DNA of 7,570 nt from Candidatus Cloacimonadota bacterium (lineage in GTDB: Bacteria; Cloacimonadota; Cloacimonadia; Cloacimonadales; Cloacimonadaceae). The translations under genes and the position numbers were made by a program. The notes under the pieces are model-generated. The model was not told the DNA's origin, did not search any database, and saw nothing but the letters and a program-made list of their open reading frames with translations. Positions 4,917 to 7,570 of the stretch are shown here, piece after piece. The DNA is taken from the NCBI GenBank assembly GCA_028683635.1, contig JAQUHL010000013.1, positions 1 to 7,570 on the forward strand, read 5' to 3'. Position 1 is the first letter of the stretch. Every line of letters starts with the position of its first letter.

Positions 4917-7169
4917 TCATGCCTTGAGGGGGAGCTTGAAACAGCGTTTGCCGGTGGCATGATAGAGGGCATTAGCAATGGCGGGTGCCATGAGTTCATT
5001 GGTGGGCTCGCCGATACCCTTCGCTTTGGATGGGGAATTGGGATCGGGATTTTCGATTATGATAGCCGTCATTTCCGGCAGGTCTGTTGCTCGGGCGAGG
5101 TGATAGTTGTGAAAATTGGAGGGGACAACCATTCCCTTATCCACCCGGCAATCTTCGAGCAAGGCATAGCCAGAGGCCATCGCCATTCCTCCATAAAACT
5201 GGCCTTTGACGAGTTCAGGATTGATGGCTTTGCCCACATCGTGCGCAGCAACCAGATTGGTGAGTGTGATCTTGCCTGAGCGGGGTTCAACTTTCAGTTC
5301 CACAGCCTGGCAGCCATACACCCAGGTGAAATATGCATTTCCCTGGCCAGTTTCCTCATCCCAGCTTACATTGGGAGCTTGGAAAACACCAAAAGCATAG
5401 GGATAGATCTGGTTGGCAAAACAAAGCCGGATTGCTTCCAGCCAGGAAACTTGGATGCTCCGGTCTGCCGTGCTGATCAGCTTATCGGCAAAGACCAGCG
5501 TGGTATCGGAGGGAAGGACACTGTATTGCGGATGGTGCTTTAGCAAAGCTTCTGTGATGAGCTTTTTGAGGATGCCGGCAGCATTAACCACTGCTCCACC
5601 ACCCATGATCGTGCCCCGGGAGGCCACAGTCGTTCCTCCATCAGGGATGTTTGAGGTGGATGGCAGACGGTAGCGGATGCTTTCCCTGGGCAGGCCAAGT
5701 TCTTCTGCAGCAATGAGGATCATGGCAGATTCGGATCCCTGACCGTTTTCGTGGATTCCGGTTTCGAGCAGGACACTTCCATCGGGCTGGACATTCAAAA
5801 TTGCACTGTTCAAATCCACTCCTTCCGCACCCAGGCTCATTCCCCGGTAGCTAATGGCAAAGCCGATGCCATAAAGCTCGCCTTCTCCCTTGCCGAAGCT
5901 GCACTGCTTCCTTTTTTCGGAGTAGTTGATCTGATCCAAAACTCTGTCCATAACCTGCTTCAGGGATACGATGTGAGTATCCAAAACCTGGCCGGTGATG
6001 GTAGTTGAACCCTGATGCAGCATGTTTTTGCGGCGGATGCTGATCTCGTCCAGGCCCAGCTTTTCCCCCGCCATTTCGATGAGCTGTTCGATGGCGAAAT
6101 TGACCTGGGGCGAGCCGAACCCACGCATGGCACCGCTGAAGACGTTATTTGTATAGACTCCATAGGTATCGCAATGAACGTGAGGGACTTGGTAGCAGCC
6201 ACAGCACTGCACAGTTGAGCGCCAGGTTACCCAGGGGGTGACGGAACAATATGCCCCGCCATCGGCCAGGATGCGGACTTTTACAAAACGGATCAATCCA
6301 TCATCGTCCAAACCCAGGCGATAGGTGATTTTGTAAGGATGGCGCTTATAGCTTTCGCGAAAGGACATTTCCCGGCTGTAGATTAGCTTGACGGGTCTGT
6401 TCAAAAGATAGGCGCACAAGGCTGCCCGGGCACAAACCAGGGCTGCGGTGTCATCCTTTCCTCCAAAACCACCTCCCATGGGGATGGTTTTTACCTCCAC
6501 GTCCGCCAAAGGAAGCCCCAGGGTATTTGCCACGAAGCGACGGGTGGAAAAGGGATGTTGCATGCTTCCATATACTTCCATCACTCCATCCGGCCGCAGG
6601 TTGCAAAGCGCAGCTTCCGGTTCCAGATAGGCATGCTCGATTCTCTGGGTAATGAACTCCGCTTCCAGGATATGGGTGCTCTCTCTTTCACCCAGATCGG
6701 GATCGCCAGAGCGGATGTGGTGGGTGTTGCAGATATTTGAACCATGCCAATCATGAACGAGGGGAGCACCCTCACGGATAGCTTCCTCAGGATCGAGCAG
6801 GGGATGAAGCTCCTTTACCTCGAGCTTAACCAGGTTCCTGGCAGCCAGGGCAGCTTCTCTGGTGCTACCCACAATCAGGGCAATCACATCTCCGGTGCTG
6901 TTTATCTGCTTGTCCGTTAGAACTGGATAATCCTGGATGATCTGGCCAAATCTGATCTTTCCGGGGACGTCTTTGGCAGTGAAGACAGCCACGATCCCAG
7001 GAGCCTGCAAAGCCAGGGAAACATCGATGGAGATAATCTCTGCCCGGGCATGGGGGCTGTGGACCACCGTGGCGTGGAGTTGACCAGGAAGCTCGAGATC
7101 ATCCGTATATTTTGCTCTACCGGTTACTTTGGCAAGAGCATCGTTGCGAAAGGCAGTTGCTGGTTTCAT
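4917..7169 (-). CDS. Molybdopterin-binding subunit of a xanthine dehydrogenase-family enzyme
   Basis: This 750-residue catalytic subunit hydroxylates a carbon of a purine-like heterocycle or aldehyde with water-derived oxygen at a molybdenum cofactor. An a/b-hammerhead domain fills roughly residues 10-125 (KVTGRAKYTDDLELPG), followed by the two molybdopterin-binding halves. Visible signatures are Q204 in GSMQHPF, GGGFGGKDD (232-240), AMRGFGSPQ (347-355), HENGQGSES (473-481) and the catalytic glutamate E721 in KGIGEP (717-722). AMRGFG fits the xanthine dehydrogenase type and not the CO dehydrogenase type, whose loop is AYRCSFR. Position 239, where mammalian xanthine dehydrogenase has the substrate-binding glutamate of GGKE, is aspartate. 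The start ATG overlaps the upstream amidohydrolase stop (ATGA), with AAGGAT at 7181-7176 as ribosome binding site. The domain for FAD is absent from this polypeptide. Xanthine or hypoxanthine is the likeliest substrate class but is not proven. Confidence 0.92.
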   Translation of the reverse strand: MKPATAFRNDALAKVTGRAKYTDDLELPGQLHATVVHSPHARAEIISIDVSLALQAPGIVAVFTAKDVPGKIRFGQIIQDYPVLTDKQINSTGDVIALIVGSTREAALAARNLVKLEVKELHPLLDPEEAIREGAPLVHDWHGSNICNTHHIRSGDPDLGERESTHILEAEFITQRIEHAYLEPEAALCNLRPDGVMEVYGSMQHPFSTRRFVANTLGLPLADVEVKTIPMGGGFGGKDDTAALVCARAALCAYLLNRPVKLIYSREMSFRESYKRHPYKITYRLGLDDDGLIRFVKVRILADGGAYCSVTPWVTWRSTVQCCGCYQVPHVHCDTYGVYTNNVFSGAMRGFGSPQVNFAIEQLIEMAGEKLGLDEISIRRKNMLHQGSTTITGQVLDTHIVSLKQVMDRVLDQINYSEKRKQCSFGKGEGELYGIGFAISYRGMSLGAEGVDLNSAILNVQPDGSVLLETGIHENGQGSESAMILIAAEELGLPRESIRYRLPSTSNIPDGGTTVASRGTIMGGGAVVNAAGILKKLITEALLKHHPQYSVLPSDTTLVFADKLISTADRSIQVSWLEAIRLCFANQIYPYAFGVFQAPNVSWDEETGQGNAYFTWVYGCQAVELKVEPRSGKITLTNLVAAHDVGKAINPELVKGQFYGGMAMASGYALLEDCRVDKGMVVPSNFHNYHLARATDLPEMTAIIIENPDPNSPSKAKGIGEPTNELMAPAIANALYHATGKRCFKLPLKA

Positions 7170-7570
7170 ACTTGTATCCTTACTTGGGAACTCATCAAAG
7201 CTTGGGGGTTGAGACAGAGGAGTTCATTCAAATAGTCTGGGGATATCTTGTTACTTTGCACCAGGGCTTGATATGTGCTGCTATAAAGAGTTGCCAGGCC
7301 CGGGATGCCAATGGGGATATCTTCGAGCTTGTGTTTAAAGCTATCTTTGAGGACATCAGGGAAAGGACAGTGATCGCTGGCAATCAGATCGAAGTAGCCA
7401 TCCTGAAGAAGCTCCACCAGTTCCCCCCGGGATTGTTCACTCCGGTAAGGAGGCGAGCACAGATAGCGGTGAGCCTGCTTTACTTTGAGCCGCTCGGAAC
7501 TGTAAATCAGGTAGTGGGGCGCAGTCTCGCAGGTGATAAGGGTAGGGAAGCTGGGGTACCCATTCGGGTG
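7166..7570 (-). CDS. Dihydropyrimidinase/hydantoinase-like amidohydrolase, C-terminal part (cut by window edge)
   Basis: The frame is open from the right edge to the TGA at 7168-7166, giving 134 visible residues; a GTG at 7417 is internal, because family motifs continue upstream of it. Motifs in order are ETAPHYL (visible residues 15-21, with a metal-binding histidine), CSPPYR (38-43), IASDHCPF (63-70, with the catalytic, metal-binding aspartate) and IPIGIPGL after it. These mark a cyclic amidohydrolase of the dihydroorotase/dihydropyrimidinase/allantoinase group; DHCPF leans towards hydantoinase or dihydropyrimidinase. Such enzymes open cyclic ureides using a divalent metal site. The protein ends soon after LNPQAL, where relatives normally run on for several dozen residues with a G-x-DAD motif, so the C-terminus looks short. 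Its stop overlaps the next start by ATGA, implying translational coupling with the molybdenum enzyme and a joint role in ring breakdown. Confidence 0.85.
   Translation of the reverse strand, partial: HPNGYPSFPTLITCETAPHYLIYSSERLKVKQAHRYLCSPPYRSEQSRGELVELLQDGYFDLIASDHCPFPDVLKDSFKHKLEDIPIGIPGLATLYSSTYQALVQSNKISPDYLNELLCLNPQALMSSQVRIQV
7176..7181 (-). promoter_or_regulatory. Ribosome binding site of the molybdopterin subunit, inside the amidohydrolase gene
   Basis: AAGGAT on the minus strand sits six bases before ATG 7169, within the last codons of the amidohydrolase. With the ATGA overlap it suggests coupled translation and supports this start. Confidence 0.55.

Noticed and set aside
4397..7169. 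Identification as a CO dehydrogenase or selenium-dependent fused enzyme
   Set aside because: The AMRGFG loop differs from the CO dehydrogenase AYRCSFR type, and the iron-sulfur domain is a separate polypeptide and not fused.
7166..7417. A short 83-codon gene starting at GTG 7417
   Set aside because: The same frame stays open to the window edge and carries hydantoinase motifs upstream of that GTG, so it is the end of a longer gene.

Overview
The window is bacterial. It holds four complete protein genes plus one complete two-gene tail of a catabolic operon's partner pair and two genes cut by the window edges; no rRNA, tRNA, CRISPR array or transposase gene is visible. Base composition is moderate, with AT-richer intergenic stretches. 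A radical SAM enzyme and a molybdenum hydroxylase suggest an anaerobic or fermentative lifestyle. The taxon cannot be fixed from this sequence; a Cloacimonadota-like or other Gram-negative anaerobe is only a guess.

Layout, left to right. (1) 1-214, minus: the first 71 codons of an exported protein with a signal peptide. (2) 215-465: intergenic, holding an 86-bp repeat with terminal inverted repeats and three short perfect hairpins. (3) 466-1368, minus: a stand-alone SagB/ThcOx-type nitroreductase-fold flavoprotein with a good promoter candidate. (4) 1369-1808: a divergent intergenic region with a 141-bp repeat and an inverted fragment of it. (5) 1809-2891, plus: a HisC-like PLP aminotransferase. 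(6) 2892-3137: a convergent intergenic region filled almost completely by a second 86-bp repeat and a second 141-bp repeat. (7) 3138-4205, minus: a radical SAM protein with a SPASM-like C-terminus, preceded by a promoter candidate and a perfect 24-bp palindrome. (8) 4397-7570, minus: the 3' part of an operon, in transcription order a dihydropyrimidinase/hydantoinase-like amidohydrolase (partial at the edge), the molybdopterin subunit of a xanthine dehydrogenase-family enzyme, and its [2Fe-2S] subunit.

The operon on the right is the clearest biological unit. Its amidohydrolase and molybdenum hydroxylase overlap by ATGA, so they are probably translated together. They fit purine or other N-heterocycle breakdown: hydroxylation of the ring, then hydrolytic opening of a cyclic amide. 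No FAD subunit lies in the visible part.

The three genes on the left (flavoprotein, aminotransferase, radical SAM) are in alternating orientations and look like separate transcription units. The most unusual content is non-coding: four intergenic repeats of two size classes share one core made of a small hairpin followed by a G-rich run of the type GG-N-GG-T-GGG-C-GGG, always on the plus strand, inside elements with short terminal inverted repeats. They resemble miniature non-autonomous mobile elements or structured intergenic repeats.
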